DNA of 64,000 nucleotides from Acidimicrobiia bacterium (GCA_022820925.1 JAJEEO010000001.1:5001-69000); one strand, 5' to 3'. Numbered from the stretch's first letter, positions 1 through 9,172 are shown. Notes: generated by a model from the sequence alone, not told the origin. Program-made: numbers and translations.

Positions 1-13
1 ACGCACGGGAACA

Positions 14-1285
14 TCAGGATGCGGTGGCGACGTGCCAGCGCTTCTTGCCCCGTCGCAGCAGCACGTAGCGGCCATAGAGCACGTCGTCGGCATCCACGAC
101 CCGGTCGGGATCGCTGGTCCGCTCGCCGTTGATGTACACGCTTCCCTCGGCCAGCGCCCGGCGCGCTTCGCTGCGGCTCTGGGCCAGCTGCGCATCGACC
201 AGCACGTCGACCACCGATGCCCCCAACTCCCGCAGAGGACCGGAGGGGACCTCGTCGGCGACGAATGCGAGCGCAGCCGCGGAGGCCTGCCGCACGGGCA
301 CTGCACCGCCGAAGAGCACCTCGCTGGCACCTGCAGCAGCGGTGGCCGCGGCGTCGCCGTGCACGATCCGGGTGATCTCCGCCGCGAGCCGTCGCTGGCC
401 TTCTCGTCGGCCCGGGTTGGCCTCGTGCGCCGCCGCGATCTCGGACACTTCGTCGAGATCGAGGAAGGTGAGCTGGGCCAGCAGCCTGCTCACATCGTCG
501 TCGTCCACACCGATCCATGACTGGTAGAAGCGGTACGGGCTCATGGCGTCGGCACTGAGCCATAGCGTTTCGCCGCCGGCCGTCTTGCCGAACTTGGTGC
601 CGTCGCGGCGCGCCAGCAGGGGCCACGTCAGCGCATGAGCGGCACGTCCGAGCCGTCGGCGGATCAGGTCGATGCCGAGCACGATGTTGCCCCATTGGTC
701 CGAGCCGCCCACCTGCAGCTCGCACTCGACGTTCTCGGCCAGCCACAGGTAGTCGTACGCCTGCAGCAGCATGTAGCTGAACTCGGTGTAGGACAGGCCG
801 TCGCCCTCGTCGAGACGGTTGCGCACCGATTCCTTGCCCACCATCTGCTGCACGGTGACGTGCTTGCCGACGTCGCGCAGGAAGTCGAGGACGCCGACGC
901 CGACCGTCCAGGCACGGTTGTCGAGCAGCCGTGCTGCGTATGGACCGCCGTCGAAGTCCAGGAATTGCCTGAGCTGCGGCACGATGCCCTCGAGGTTGTC
1001 GGCCAGCGCATCGTCGTCGAGCAGGTTGCGCTCGGCCGAACGCCCGCTGGGGTCGCCGATCATGCCGGTCGCCCCGCCGGCGAGAGCGATGGGGCGGTGC
1101 CCGCCGAGCTGCAGCCGCCGAAGCGTCAGCAGCCCCATGAGATTGCCCACATGCAGGCTTGCGGCGGTGGGATCGAAACCGCAGTACACCGTGATCGGTC
1201 CGGACTCCAGGCGCTGCGCGAGCGCCTGGCGGTCCGTGGTCTGATGGATCAGTCCACGCGCGTCGAGGTCGGCCAGCACGTCCAC
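14..1285 (-). CDS. tyrS: Tyrosyl-tRNA synthetase
   Basis: Charges tRNA-Tyr with tyrosine in the cytoplasm. The protein is 423 residues, normal for a bacterial class Ic enzyme. The HIGH-type motif is HVGN at residues 45-48, just after CGFDPT. GGSDQWGN belongs to the tyrosine pocket. The KMSKS-type loop is KFGKT at 231-235. The last 70 or so residues form an S4 RNA-binding domain (SRSEARRAL, then SVYINGER). The start is GTG at 1285; from there the N-terminus (DVLADLDARGLIHQTTD) matches the usual family start. It lies 47 bp downstream of the ABC permease on the same strand and may be cotranscribed with it. The stop is 13 bp from the window edge. Confidence 0.97.
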   Translation of the reverse strand: MDVLADLDARGLIHQTTDRQALAQRLESGPITVYCGFDPTAASLHVGNLMGLLTLRRLQLGGHRPIALAGGATGMIGDPSGRSAERNLLDDDALADNLEGIVPQLRQFLDFDGGPYAARLLDNRAWTVGVGVLDFLRDVGKHVTVQQMVGKESVRNRLDEGDGLSYTEFSYMLLQAYDYLWLAENVECELQVGGSDQWGNIVLGIDLIRRRLGRAAHALTWPLLARRDGTKFGKTAGGETLWLSADAMSPYRFYQSWIGVDDDDVSRLLAQLTFLDLDEVSEIAAAHEANPGRREGQRRLAAEITRIVHGDAAATAAAGASEVLFGGAVPVRQASAAALAFVADEVPSGPLRELGASVVDVLVDAQLAQSRSEARRALAEGSVYINGERTSDPDRVVDADDVLYGRYVLLRRGKKRWHVATAS

Positions 1286-1332
1286 GTCGCCAGTCTGCCG
1301 GACAGGTTGCGCTGTCAGGTCACCGCGGTTGG

Positions 1333-2100
1333 CTAGTTACGGGGCGTCCAGCGAAAGAAGCGCAGTGTGACCAGCACCCCGAAGGCGCCCCACGCCGCCA
1401 GGATCAGCCAGCGCCATGCCGGCATCGGCACGCCTTCGCTGAATGGGTCGAAGGTGCGTCCCAGCGCAACAGCCAGGTGCTTGATGGGAAAGACGTCGCC
1501 GATGAAGGTCATCCAGCGCGGTGCCCCTTCCGAGGGGATGAACACGTCGGAGACGAAGTACAGCGGCAGCACGCACATGTTCGTGATCGCCGGCGCTGCC
1601 TGCTCACTGGGGCACACGCAGGTGATGGCGAGCCCCAAGGCCGAGAACGCCGCCGCGCCCACCCCCAGCGTGATGAGCAGGCTCGGCACCGCACCCGGCT
1701 GGACCTCGACGCTGTAGCCGAGCCAGCCGATGCCGATCACGAGCGCCGTCATGAATGCGGTCAGCACCAGCGACGCGGCGAGCTGCCCGCCCACGTAGAC
1801 CCACGGCGGCAACGGCGTCGCCCGCATGGCCTTGAGCACGCCGTTCTCGCGCCTGATGACCGTGACGATGGCGGCGTTCATGAAGTTCGCCGAGACCAGC
1901 GCCAGAGCCAGGATCCCCGGGACGTACACCGTCGCGACCCGCGCGCCGGTCGAGCTGATGATCTCGTTGCCGAAGATCGAGGTGAAGATCACCAGGAAGA
2001 TGATCGGCAGGACCACCGTGAAGAAGGTGGCCGCCGGGCTTCGCCGGAAGCCCAGCAAGTTGAATCGTGCTTCGCTGCGCAGCTGCCCCAGGCGGGTCAC
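1333..2100 (-). CDS. ABC-2 type transporter permease
   Basis: Membrane subunit of an ABC-2 (DrrB/NatB-like) exporter. The 255 residues contain about six hydrophobic segments: the first follows the N-terminal amphipathic stretch (FFTVVLPIIFLVIFTSIFG), with more around LVSANFMNAAIV, LVLTAFMTALVIGIGWLG, AAAFSALGLAIT and the C-terminal LILAAWGAFGVLVTL. The GTG start at 2100 overlaps the ATPase stop as GTGA, so the two are probably translationally coupled. The frame stays open further upstream, but that part runs inside the ATPase gene. The transported substrate cannot be told from sequence; lipid or drug export is common for this family. Confidence 0.88.
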   Translation of the reverse strand: MTRLGQLRSEARFNLLGFRRSPAATFFTVVLPIIFLVIFTSIFGNEIISSTGARVATVYVPGILALALVSANFMNAAIVTVIRRENGVLKAMRATPLPPWVYVGGQLAASLVLTAFMTALVIGIGWLGYSVEVQPGAVPSLLITLGVGAAAFSALGLAITCVCPSEQAAPAITNMCVLPLYFVSDVFIPSEGAPRWMTFIGDVFPIKHLAVALGRTFDPFSEGVPMPAWRWLILAAWGAFGVLVTLRFFRWTPRN

Positions 2101-3068
2101 GAACCGTCTCCGGTCAGTGCCAGGTACGTGTCTTCCAGCGTCGGCGGCTGCACAGCCAGCGAATCCAGCCGGGTCCCGGCCCCATCGGCGGCAGCGAGCA
2201 GCTCGCGCAGCACGTCGCCGACGTCGCGCGTGGCGATCGCGGGCCGCGCGTCCCGGGGCTCGGCGGCCGCCGTGCTCGCAGCCGCAGTCGACGGCAGCGA
2301 CCCAGCGTCGCCGCTGAGCAGGTCGCGTAGCCGGTCGGACAGAACCGCAGGGCTCAGCTCTGCGGCATCCCAACTGATCTGCGACGGCATGGCGACGTGT
2401 GCTGCCAGTTCAGCGGCTGTGCCGTCGGCAACGATGCGGCCCCGCGAGATCACCACGATCCGGTCCGCCAGTTGATCGGCCTCGTCCATGTAATGAGTGG
2501 TCAGCAGCACGGTTACGCCCAGCGACCGCAGGCCGTCGATGGTCTGCCAGGCCTCGCGGCGTGCAGCAGGGTCGAAACCGGTCGTCGGCTCGTCCAGGAA
2601 CACCAGCTCGGGGTCGCCCACCAGCGCGAGAGCCACGGCCAGGCGCTGCTGCTGCCCGCCCGACAAGCGGCGAGTCCTGGTCCCAGCTGCATCAGCAAGC
2701 CCGACGAGCTCCAATACCTCGGCCGTCGGTCGGGGCGACCGGTAATACGCCGACCACATCGTCACGATCTCCGCAGCGGTGAAGTCGCCTTCGTGCTTGG
2801 CCCCCTGCAAAACGACCCCGATGCGCTCTCTCCACTCGGCAGTGGCCTGCGCCGGATCGACGCCCAGCACCTGCACGTCTCCCGAGGTCCGGGTGCGGAG
2901 GCCTTCGAGAATCTCCACCGTCGTGGTCTTGCCCGCCCCGTTCGGACCAAGGAACGCCACGACCTCGCCGGTCGCGACGGACAGGTCGACGCCGGTGACC
3001 GCCTCGATGTCTCCGTAGTGCTTGCAGAGCCCGGCGACCTCGATGGCGAGCTGTGCGTCGTCGCTCAT
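2097..3068 (-). CDS. ABC transporter ATP-binding protein (DrrA/CcmA type)
   Basis: Cytoplasmic ATPase that powers the permease encoded immediately downstream. It has 323 residues. Walker A is GPNGAGKTT at 41-49 (K47). The ABC signature is LSGGQQQR and Walker B is LVFLDEPTTG. The D-loop and switch region (TTHYMDEADQLADR) is typical of drug or lipid exporters. The C-terminal 110 residues carry an Ala/Ser-rich linker (SLPSTAAASTAAAEP) before the conserved tail PPTLEDTYLALTG. The ATG at 3068 overlaps the stop of the preceding small membrane protein gene (ATGA), and its own stop overlaps the permease start, which makes a tight three-gene unit. Confidence 0.95.
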   Translation of the reverse strand: MSDDAQLAIEVAGLCKHYGDIEAVTGVDLSVATGEVVAFLGPNGAGKTTTVEILEGLRTRTSGDVQVLGVDPAQATAEWRERIGVVLQGAKHEGDFTAAEIVTMWSAYYRSPRPTAEVLELVGLADAAGTRTRRLSGGQQQRLAVALALVGDPELVFLDEPTTGFDPAARREAWQTIDGLRSLGVTVLLTTHYMDEADQLADRIVVISRGRIVADGTAAELAAHVAMPSQISWDAAELSPAVLSDRLRDLLSGDAGSLPSTAAASTAAAEPRDARPAIATRDVGDVLRELLAAADGAGTRLDSLAVQPPTLEDTYLALTGDGS

Positions 3069-3373
3069 CTTGGCTGCTCGCCGATCGCGGCACTGCCGGC
3101 ACTTGTGGCGAGGCCGTCGGCGGGGTCACCGGCAGGAGCGTCGAGGCTCTCCTCGGCGTAGCGCTCGGGATGGGTGACCTGGGGCCGCACCGCGCCCGCA
3201 TAGAGAAGCACAGCGAGCGGCCCGAACAAGATGATCAGCAGAACCCAACGCCAGCGGCGTGTGCCGACCGCCGCGAACCGCTCGCGGTCCAGCCGCGCAA
3301 TGTCGACGATCCCGCCTGCCATGATCAGCGCCGACAGCGCGGCTGCCACGATCAGCACGATGCCCAAGGCCAC
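3065..3373 (-). CDS. Small membrane protein, two predicted TM segments
   Basis: 102 residues with two hydrophobic stretches: an N-terminal one starting LGIVLIVAAALSALIMAGG, and WVLLIILFGPLAVLLYAGA near residues 43-61. A charged segment (RLDRERFAAVGTRRWRW) lies between them, and the C-terminal tail is polar and Ala/Gly-rich. The layout resembles PLDc_N-type small membrane proteins, but I cannot assign a function. The start is GTG at 3373 and the stop overlaps the ATPase start, so it is the first gene of the exporter unit and could be an accessory subunit. Confidence 0.7.
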   Translation of the reverse strand: MALGIVLIVAAALSALIMAGGIVDIARLDRERFAAVGTRRWRWVLLIILFGPLAVLLYAGAVRPQVTHPERYAEESLDAPAGDPADGLATSAGSAAIGEQPR

Positions 3374-3426
3374 CGGGTCACGCTAGTGGTGCGCCTCAAA
3401 GTTGAGAGGCCGCCGCCAGCACCGGA

Positions 3427-3675
3427 TCAGGTTCCCAAGGAACCCACCAAATCAGCGACATACACGCCCGCACCCGCCCCGCCGGCGACGACAAGGCCGA
3501 TGCCGGCGGTCCAGATCGTGCCGCTGAAGAGCAGGCGCCCGCCCACGGCCAGCACGACCGTCGCAGCGACGGCAGGCAATACCCGGCCTGGCACGTAGGA
3601 CACGACAATCCAGCCCGCAACGAGGCCGCACAAGCCCAAGACGACGTCTTCGACCAGCCGCACCACTGCCCGCAT
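3427..3675 (-). CDS. Small hydrophobic membrane protein, unknown function
   Basis: 82 residues with about three hydrophobic helices: VVLGLCGLVAGWIVVSYV, VLPAVAATVVLAVGG, and IWTAGIGLVVAGGAGAGVYV. No enzymatic motif is visible. The ATG start is at 3675. It lies 53 bp upstream of the other small membrane protein and may belong to the same transcript. It is called as a gene because of its consistent membrane-protein composition and lack of overlap with anything better; no family is recognised. Confidence 0.55.
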   Translation of the reverse strand: MRAVVRLVEDVVLGLCGLVAGWIVVSYVPGRVLPAVAATVVLAVGGRLLFSGTIWTAGIGLVVAGGAGAGVYVADLVGSLGT

Positions 3676-3726
3676 GGACTCACCGTACGCGCACCCCGGC
3701 CGCGCGAGGTTGTGCGGCTCAGCCTC

Positions 3727-4341
3727 TCAATCGTCCTGGGGCTGATGGGACCCGATCACGGCACGAGCGACGCCGAATCCATACCGCGCCAGCCGGCGTG
3801 TGCTGGCATCGAGGCCCAGGTCGGCATCGGCGAGCTGATCGGGCGTCACCCACCGCAGCGCATCGGACTCGTGATTGGGTCGCGGCGACGCACCCAGTGG
3901 GCATCTGACCGCGTAGCGGACATCGAAGTGCAGGTGAGAGGGCTCTGCGTCACGGCGATTGACGAAAAGGTGCACGTCGATGTCGACGGGTTCGCTCCAG
4001 ACCTCCAAGCCGTCGATGCCGGTTTCCTCGGTGGCCTCGCGCAGCGCGACCCCCCACAGCGAGGACTCTCCGTCCGCGTGGCCGCCCGGCTGCAGCCAGC
4101 GGCCGATCTTGGCGTGCAGGAGCACCAGCCCGCGGGCTGCGTCGTGGTCCACCACCCAGGCGGAGGCCGTCAGATGACCGGCTTCACAGGAGCGATGCAG
4201 TGCGTCGGGGTGGCGCGCCACGAAGGCGAGCAGCCGGCGCCGGTTCTGGGCCTGCATGCGATCCTGCGGAGTGAAGCGCCGGACCGTCTCGACGGCCTCG
4301 GCGAGGCCGCCCAGGTCATCAGCGTGCGCGGGCTGCGGCAC
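3727..4341 (-). CDS. Nudix hydrolase
   Basis: Hydrolyses a nucleoside diphosphate linked to another group; the substrate is unknown. The fold is introduced by GHLTASAWVVD, followed by the Nudix box GGHADGESSLWGVALREATE-ETG. The catalytic REATEETG core is intact, but Ser replaces the more distal first Glu of the box. I prefer the GTG at 4341 (204 residues), which gives the usual 50-60 residue lead before GHLTASAW. An ATG at 4461 in the same frame would add 40 Arg/Ala-rich residues and overlap the glycosylase gene by 46 bp. It follows the DNA glycosylase gene, so nucleotide-pool or DNA-damage housekeeping is possible. Confidence 0.85.
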   Translation of the reverse strand: MPQPAHADDLGGLAEAVETVRRFTPQDRMQAQNRRRLLAFVARHPDALHRSCEAGHLTASAWVVDHDAARGLVLLHAKIGRWLQPGGHADGESSLWGVALREATEETGIDGLEVWSEPVDIDVHLFVNRRDAEPSHLHFDVRYAVRCPLGASPRPNHESDALRWVTPDQLADADLGLDASTRRLARYGFGVARAVIGSHQPQDD

Positions 4342-4415
4342 CGCGGATGCGGCTGCGAGCCAGCACGGCCTGGTTGTGCCTGCGCTGCGGGCGGCGGGCT
4401 CGACGCGCTCGGCGG

Positions 4416-5072
4416 TCACGGCGCGCTCACGTGGGGGTTTCCGGCGATGTACCAGCGCCACTGCAGGTCGGTGCCGCGGCTGATCCCGATGCGCGAAGAC
4501 TGCGCCGGCTCCCCCGGAGACCAGCCGTCGTCACAGATGCTGAGGCCGCCGGCCGACGTGAGGTCACAGCCATCGTGGGATCCGTCGATGCCGAACGCCT
4601 GGGTGAGCTTTGCGGGTCCCGAGCAGAGTTGAGCGAAGGCCACGGCGCGGCCGCCGGCACTGCGGCGCGCCGTCATGGCATCGGACCCCCGAACGGGTTC
4701 CAACGCACGCAGCAGCACGGCATCCCCGGTGCCCGTCGGTGCGCACACCGCGTTGGCGCACCAGTGCAACCCGTAGATCAGGTACACGTACAGGCGCCCC
4801 GGCGGGCCGAACATGGTCGCGTTGCGGGCAGTCGGGCCGCTGCGCGAGTGCGCAGCTGGATCGCCGTCGCCGCAATACGCCTCGACCTCGACGATGCGGC
4901 CAGCTCGCAGTGACCCGTCGTCGAGCACCAACAGCTTGCCGAGGAGTTCGGGGGCTACCTCGGTTGCGGGGCGCTCGTAGAACTCCGGCCGCAGCGCACG
5001 TGCCGCCACCTCTGCCAGCGACTGGCCGTCAGCCACTGGAGGGTCAACCTGCGGCCGCGGCGAGTGCGGCAT
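4416..5072 (-). CDS. mpg: DNA-3-methyladenine glycosylase (AAG/MPG family)
   Basis: Base-excision repair enzyme that removes alkylated purines. Family landmarks are ELLGKLLVLDDG, the catalytic region RIVEVEAYCGDGDPAAHS, the MFGPPGRLYVYLIYGLHWC segment, AVLLRALEPV and GPAKLTQAFGI. From the ATG at 5072 it has 218 residues and overlaps the end of argH by 29 bp. A GTG at 5036 would avoid the overlap and lose 12 poorly conserved residues (PHSPRPQVDPP). No clear ribosome-binding site favours either. It sits at the distal end of the arginine operon, probably by read-through rather than functional linkage. Confidence 0.92.
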   Translation of the reverse strand: MPHSPRPQVDPPVADGQSLAEVAARALRPEFYERPATEVAPELLGKLLVLDDGSLRAGRIVEVEAYCGDGDPAAHSRSGPTARNATMFGPPGRLYVYLIYGLHWCANAVCAPTGTGDAVLLRALEPVRGSDAMTARRSAGGRAVAFAQLCSGPAKLTQAFGIDGSHDGCDLTSAGGLSICDDGWSPGEPAQSSRIGISRGTDLQWRWYIAGNPHVSAP

Positions 5073-6516
5073 CGAGCCGGTCGAGCTGGCGCGACACCGC
5101 ATCGGGGCCGCCAGCGCCGGGCGTGGTGCGAGCACGGTACGCGCCGCCCGGTGCCAGCCGTTGCGCTGCGGACGGTCCGAGATCAGGGTGCTGCGACACC
5201 AACTCGACCAAGCGTGCGGCACTGGTGTGAGGGTCTGGGCTCTCGAGTGCCTCGCGCACCAGCCCCGCGACCAGCGCGTGCGCGTCGCGAAATGCCATCC
5301 CCTCCGCCACGAGCCACTCGGCCACATCGGTGGCGGCCGCGAACGGATCGTCTGCGCCGCGCGCCATTGCGTCGGCATCGAACCTGGCGGTGCCGAGCAG
5401 CCCGTCGAGCGCCATCACGGTGAGGCGCACCGTGTCGACTGCGTCGAACAGCGGCTCCTTGTCTTCCTGGAGGTCCTTGTTGTACGCCAGCGGGAGGCCT
5501 TTGAGCGTCGTCAGGAACCCGGCCAGGTGTCCGATCAACCGTCCCGCCTTGGCACGGGCCAGCTCCGCGGCGTCGGGATTCTTCTTCTGCGGCATCATCG
5601 ACGAACCGGTGGCGAAGGCGTCGTCCAGCTCCACGAACCCGAACTCGGCGCTCGACCACAGGACGATCTCCTCGCCGAGGCGCGACAGGTGCATCGCGGC
5701 CATCGCCAGCGCGTACAGGGTGTCGGCCACGAAGTCGCGGTCGCTGACCGCGTCGAGCGAGTTCTCGAACACCGCGGCGAAGCCGAGCTCTGCCGCCGTG
5801 CGGTGCGGGTCGAGCGGCAGCGACGAACCCGCCAGTGCCCCGGCGCCCAGCGGAGACACGTCCGTGCGGCGCCTGGCGTCGCCGAGGCGCTGGAGGTCGC
5901 GCAGCAGCGCCCAGGCGTGGGCGGACAGATGATGCGCGAGGCCGACCGGCTGGGCTTGCTGCAGATGCGTGTAGCCCGGCAGCCGCACGTCCGCTGCATG
6001 CGCCTGGCGGGCTCGTTCGGCCAGCGTTCGAGCGAGGCTGAGTATCGACGCTGCCACCTCGTCGATGGCACGGCGTGTCCACAGGCGCAGATCGGTCACG
6101 ACCTGGTCGTTGCGGCTGCGGCCCGTGTGCATCTTGGCTGCCGCCACGCAGAGCTCGGTCGCGCGACGCTCGACGGCGGTGTGGATGTCCTCGTCGGTGG
6201 GGGCCCATTCCATGCGGCCCTCGGCGATCTCTGCTTGCACCTGCGCAAGCGCCTCGCCGATGCCGTCGCGCTCGTCAGCGCTCAGCAGCCCGACATCACA
6301 CAGCATCGTCACGTGGGCGCGCGACGCGGCGATGTCCTCGGCGAACATGCGCTGGTCGAACGGCAGCGAATCGCTCAGCGCCGAGAGCGCATCGGACGGG
6401 CCCGCGGCGAACCGGCCGTGCCACAGCGTGGTTGCGCCGGCCGGCGACGCCTTCTCTTGCGTGGCTTCCGCCTCAGCGGGGGGTTCGGCCTCTTCAGCAG
6501 GCGCTTCAATGGACAT
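5044..6516 (-). CDS. argH: Argininosuccinate lyase
   Basis: Splits argininosuccinate into arginine and fumarate, the last step of arginine synthesis. The protein has 490 residues. The fumarase/aspartase-superfamily signature GSSMMPQKKNP is at 304-314 with its catalytic Ser loop. The HTGRSRNDQV segment and the catalytic-His region YTHLQQAQPVGLAHH are intact. The first 30 or so residues are an acidic Ala/Glu/Pro-rich extension (EAPAEEAEPPAEAEATQE) beyond the conserved LWHGRF start. It begins 12 bp after argR. The substrate-forming enzyme ArgG is not encoded in this cluster. Confidence 0.96.
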   Translation of the reverse strand: MSIEAPAEEAEPPAEAEATQEKASPAGATTLWHGRFAAGPSDALSALSDSLPFDQRMFAEDIAASRAHVTMLCDVGLLSADERDGIGEALAQVQAEIAEGRMEWAPTDEDIHTAVERRATELCVAAAKMHTGRSRNDQVVTDLRLWTRRAIDEVAASILSLARTLAERARQAHAADVRLPGYTHLQQAQPVGLAHHLSAHAWALLRDLQRLGDARRRTDVSPLGAGALAGSSLPLDPHRTAAELGFAAVFENSLDAVSDRDFVADTLYALAMAAMHLSRLGEEIVLWSSAEFGFVELDDAFATGSSMMPQKKNPDAAELARAKAGRLIGHLAGFLTTLKGLPLAYNKDLQEDKEPLFDAVDTVRLTVMALDGLLGTARFDADAMARGADDPFAAATDVAEWLVAEGMAFRDAHALVAGLVREALESPDPHTSAARLVELVSQHPDLGPSAAQRLAPGGAYRARTTPGAGGPDAVSRQLDRLDAALAAAAG

Positions 6517-6528
6517 AGTCGCAGCCGT

Positions 6529-6990
6529 TCACAGATCGGCCAGCACGCGGCAATGATCGGCGACAACAGCGCCACCCGGTGCCTCTGCAGCCACGATGAG
6601 CAGCGTGTCGTCGCCCGCCACAGTTCCGATGACGCCATCGAGATCGCTGCGATCGATGGCTGCAGCCACTACGTGGGCCGAGCCGGGCGGCGTGCGCAGC
6701 ACCACGATGTTCTGTGAGGACTCCACAGCCAGCACCCAGTCGCCGAACACGCGCCGCAGCGTGTTGGAGGGCAGGGTTTCGGGCGCGTCGGTCTCGGGCA
6801 CCGCATACACCGTGCGGCCCGCGGTGCGCATCTTGGCCACACCCAAGTCGTCGAGATCGCGGTTGACCGTGGCCTGGCTGACCTCGACCGCATGCTCGCC
6901 CAGCAGCGCCACGAGCTGAGCCTGGCTGCCGATCTCGCGGCTGGCGAGAAGTTCGCGGATGAGGTGCTGGCGCTGCGCCTTGGTGGTCAT
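6529..6990 (-). CDS. argR: Arginine repressor
   Basis: Arginine-responsive DNA-binding regulator of the arginine genes. The protein has 153 residues. The N-terminal winged helix-turn-helix includes the recognition part VSQATVNRDLDDLGVAKM. The C-terminal half is the hexamerisation and arginine-binding domain, with GTVAGDDTLLIVA near its end. The ATG at 6990 overlaps the argF stop (ATGA), so the repressor is made from the operon it should control. The probable operator lies upstream of argC near 11230. Confidence 0.95.
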   Translation of the reverse strand: MTTKAQRQHLIRELLASREIGSQAQLVALLGEHAVEVSQATVNRDLDDLGVAKMRTAGRTVYAVPETDAPETLPSNTLRRVFGDWVLAVESSQNIVVLRTPPGSAHVVAAAIDRSDLDGVIGTVAGDDTLLIVAAEAPGGAVVADHCRVLADL

Positions 6991-7916
6991 GACGCCGCAC
7001 CAGACTGGGCCGGTCCGGACTGGGCCGGTCCCGCGAGGAATGCGAGCAAGCCACGTGCGGCGTGCATGCGGTTGCGGGCCTGCTGCCAGATGCGACTGGC
7101 CGGACCGTCGATGACGTCCGCGGCCACCTCTTCGCCTCGATGCGCCGGCAGGCAATGCAGGAAGATGGCGCCGTCGGCCGCGAGCGACATCAGCTCAGGC
7201 GTGACCTGGTACGGACCGAATGCAGCCAAGCGCTCGGCCTGCTCGTCCTCCTGGCCCATCGAGGTCCAGACATCGGTGTAGACGACGTCGGCGCCCGCCG
7301 CTGCCGCTGCGGGGTCGTCGGTGACCATGCACTCGCCGCCGTGTGCCGCTATGCGATCGAGCGTTGCACCCGACGGCCCATAGCCGTCTGGCACCGCCAG
7401 CGTGCTCGGGATGCCCGCCATGGCGCAGCCGATGGCCAGCGACCGCCACATGTTGTTGGCGTCGCCCACGAACGCGACACGCTCGGTGCGCTCCAGGCCG
7501 ATGCACTGGGCAATGGTGAGCAGGTCTGCCAAGGCCTGGCACGGGTGTGCGTCGTCAGAGAGCAGATTGACAATCGGTGCTGCCGCGCACGCCGCCATGC
7601 GCTCGAGGTGGCTGTGGCGAAAGACGCGCGCAGCGATGATGTCGTGGAAGCAGGCCAGCGTCCGCGCGATGTCCTCCGCGGTCTCGCGAACGTCCATGCC
7701 CACCTCTTCGGGGCGGATGTAGACGGGATGCCCGCCGAGCTGGCGGACTGCCATCTCCATCGAGTTGCGCGTCCGGTTCGAGGCCTTCTCGAATACCAGA
7801 GCGACGCCACTGCCTTGCAGCACCTGTGGCGCGGCTTCGGGAGCACGCGACGACATGTCGAGCACCCATTGCAGCTCGCCGGCCGACAGATCATCGACTT
7901 CCAGGAAGTGGCGCAT
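6987..7916 (-). CDS. argF: Ornithine carbamoyltransferase
   Basis: Transfers the carbamoyl group from carbamoyl phosphate to ornithine, giving citrulline. The protein has 309 residues. The carbamoyl-phosphate loop is SNRTRNS at 46-52, HPCQALADL is the second phosphate-site motif, and HCLPAHRG is the ornithine-side Cys loop. The ATG at 7916 overlaps the argD stop by one base (TGATG). The C-terminus ends in a duplicated GPAQSGPAQS, produced by a 15 bp direct repeat just before the stop (7003-7032). The repeat lies past the conserved fold and should be harmless. Confidence 0.97.
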   Translation of the reverse strand: MRHFLEVDDLSAGELQWVLDMSSRAPEAAPQVLQGSGVALVFEKASNRTRNSMEMAVRQLGGHPVYIRPEEVGMDVRETAEDIARTLACFHDIIAARVFRHSHLERMAACAAAPIVNLLSDDAHPCQALADLLTIAQCIGLERTERVAFVGDANNMWRSLAIGCAMAGIPSTLAVPDGYGPSGATLDRIAAHGGECMVTDDPAAAAAGADVVYTDVWTSMGQEDEQAERLAAFGPYQVTPELMSLAADGAIFLHCLPAHRGEEVAADVIDGPASRIWQQARNRMHAARGLLAFLAGPAQSGPAQSGAAS

Positions 7917-9172
7917 CAGCCCAGCTTGCCGTTGCTGGCGAGCACGCTCGCGAAGATCGCGAGGCCCTCGTCGATCTGCTCGCTGGACACCACGAGCGGC
8001 GGCGCGAACCTCACGGCCGTCGGCGTGATCCCGTTGATCACGAGGCCGGCCTCGAGACACGCAGCAGCGATCTCGGGACCGCTGCGACTGGTGGCATCGG
8101 TATCGAGCTCGGCTGCGATCAGCAGGCCCAGGCCGCGGGTGTCGGTGACACCGGGGACGCCCATGAGCTTGCCTGCCAGCTCCTCGCCGCGGGCTGCGGC
8201 GACCGCCGGCGCATCGATCGCCTCCATCGTGCGGAGCACCGCTCGCGCCGCGCTCGCAGCCAGCGGCTGCCCGCCGAAGGTGGTGGCGTGATCACCGGGC
8301 TGGAATGCACCGGCAACCTCGCGGCGTGCCCAGACCGCGCCGATCGGCACGCCGTTGCCCAGCGCCTTGGCCATCGTGACGATGTCGGGCCTCGCGGCCG
8401 TGGTGGGCCCGCCGGCGGGATCGAAGTGGTGATGCCAGGCGAACCACTTGCCGGTGCGTGCCAGACCGGTCTGAACCTCGTCGATGATCAATGCCAGGCC
8501 GCGCTCGTCGCAGATCTCGCGTACCCGGCCCAAGTAGTCGCTGTCGGCGACGTTGACACCGCCCTCGCCCTGGACGACCTCGAGCAGCACCGCGCAGCAG
8601 CTCGGATCGAGTGCGGCCTCGAGCGCTTCAGCGTCGTTGTAGGGAACGTGGCGGAAGCCCTCGGGCAGCGGCTGGAACGTCTCGTGCTTTTCCGGCTGGC
8701 CCGTGGCGTGCAGCGTCGCCAAGGTCCGGCCGTGAAATGAGCGCAGCGCGCTGACGACCACATAGCGGCCGCGGCCCGCGTACTTGCGAGCCAGCTTGAT
8801 CGCTCCTTCGAGCGATTCGGCCCCGCTGTTGCAGAAGAACACCTGTCCCCCGCCGCCCTGCAGCCGGTCGATCGTCTGGGCCACTTCGGTCTGGGGCTCG
8901 GTGCCGAAGAGGTTCGAGACGTGCAGCAGCGTGCGCGCCTGGGAGGACAGCGCTTCAGCGATCGCCGGGTGGGCATGACCCAGCGATGTGACCGCCAAGC
9001 CGGCCAGGAAGTCCAGGTAGCGCTTGCCGTCGCGGTCGAAGAGCTCGCAGCCGCTGCCTCGCACGAACTGGACCGGTGGCGGCCCGTATGTCGGCATGAG
9101 CGGGCAGTGCTCGAGCGCCTCGCCCCCCATCGCCGCGGCGTGCGCGGCGTGCGGTTGTGTCGGATCGGTCAT
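7916..9172 (-). CDS. argD: Acetylornithine aminotransferase
   Basis: PLP-dependent class III aminotransferase that converts N-acetylglutamate semialdehyde to N-acetylornithine. The protein has 418 residues. The PLP lysine is K269 in MAKALGNGVPIG, the upstream Asp motif is LALIIDEVQTGLARTG, and the N-terminal ring includes FLAGLAVTSLGHAHP. The ATG at 9172 overlaps the argB stop (ATGA). The family can also act on succinyldiaminopimelate, but position between argB and argF makes the arginine role clear. Confidence 0.96.
   Translation of the reverse strand: MTDPTQPHAAHAAAMGGEALEHCPLMPTYGPPPVQFVRGSGCELFDRDGKRYLDFLAGLAVTSLGHAHPAIAEALSSQARTLLHVSNLFGTEPQTEVAQTIDRLQGGGGQVFFCNSGAESLEGAIKLARKYAGRGRYVVVSALRSFHGRTLATLHATGQPEKHETFQPLPEGFRHVPYNDAEALEAALDPSCCAVLLEVVQGEGGVNVADSDYLGRVREICDERGLALIIDEVQTGLARTGKWFAWHHHFDPAGGPTTAARPDIVTMAKALGNGVPIGAVWARREVAGAFQPGDHATTFGGQPLAASAARAVLRTMEAIDAPAVAAARGEELAGKLMGVPGVTDTRGLGLLIAAELDTDATSRSGPEIAAACLEAGLVINGITPTAVRFAPPLVVSSEQIDEGLAIFASVLASNGKLG

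Noticed and set aside
1333..2373. A permease start far upstream of 2100
   Set aside because: The added residues are Arg-rich and lie inside the ATPase gene; the GTG at 2100 gives the usual tight overlap.
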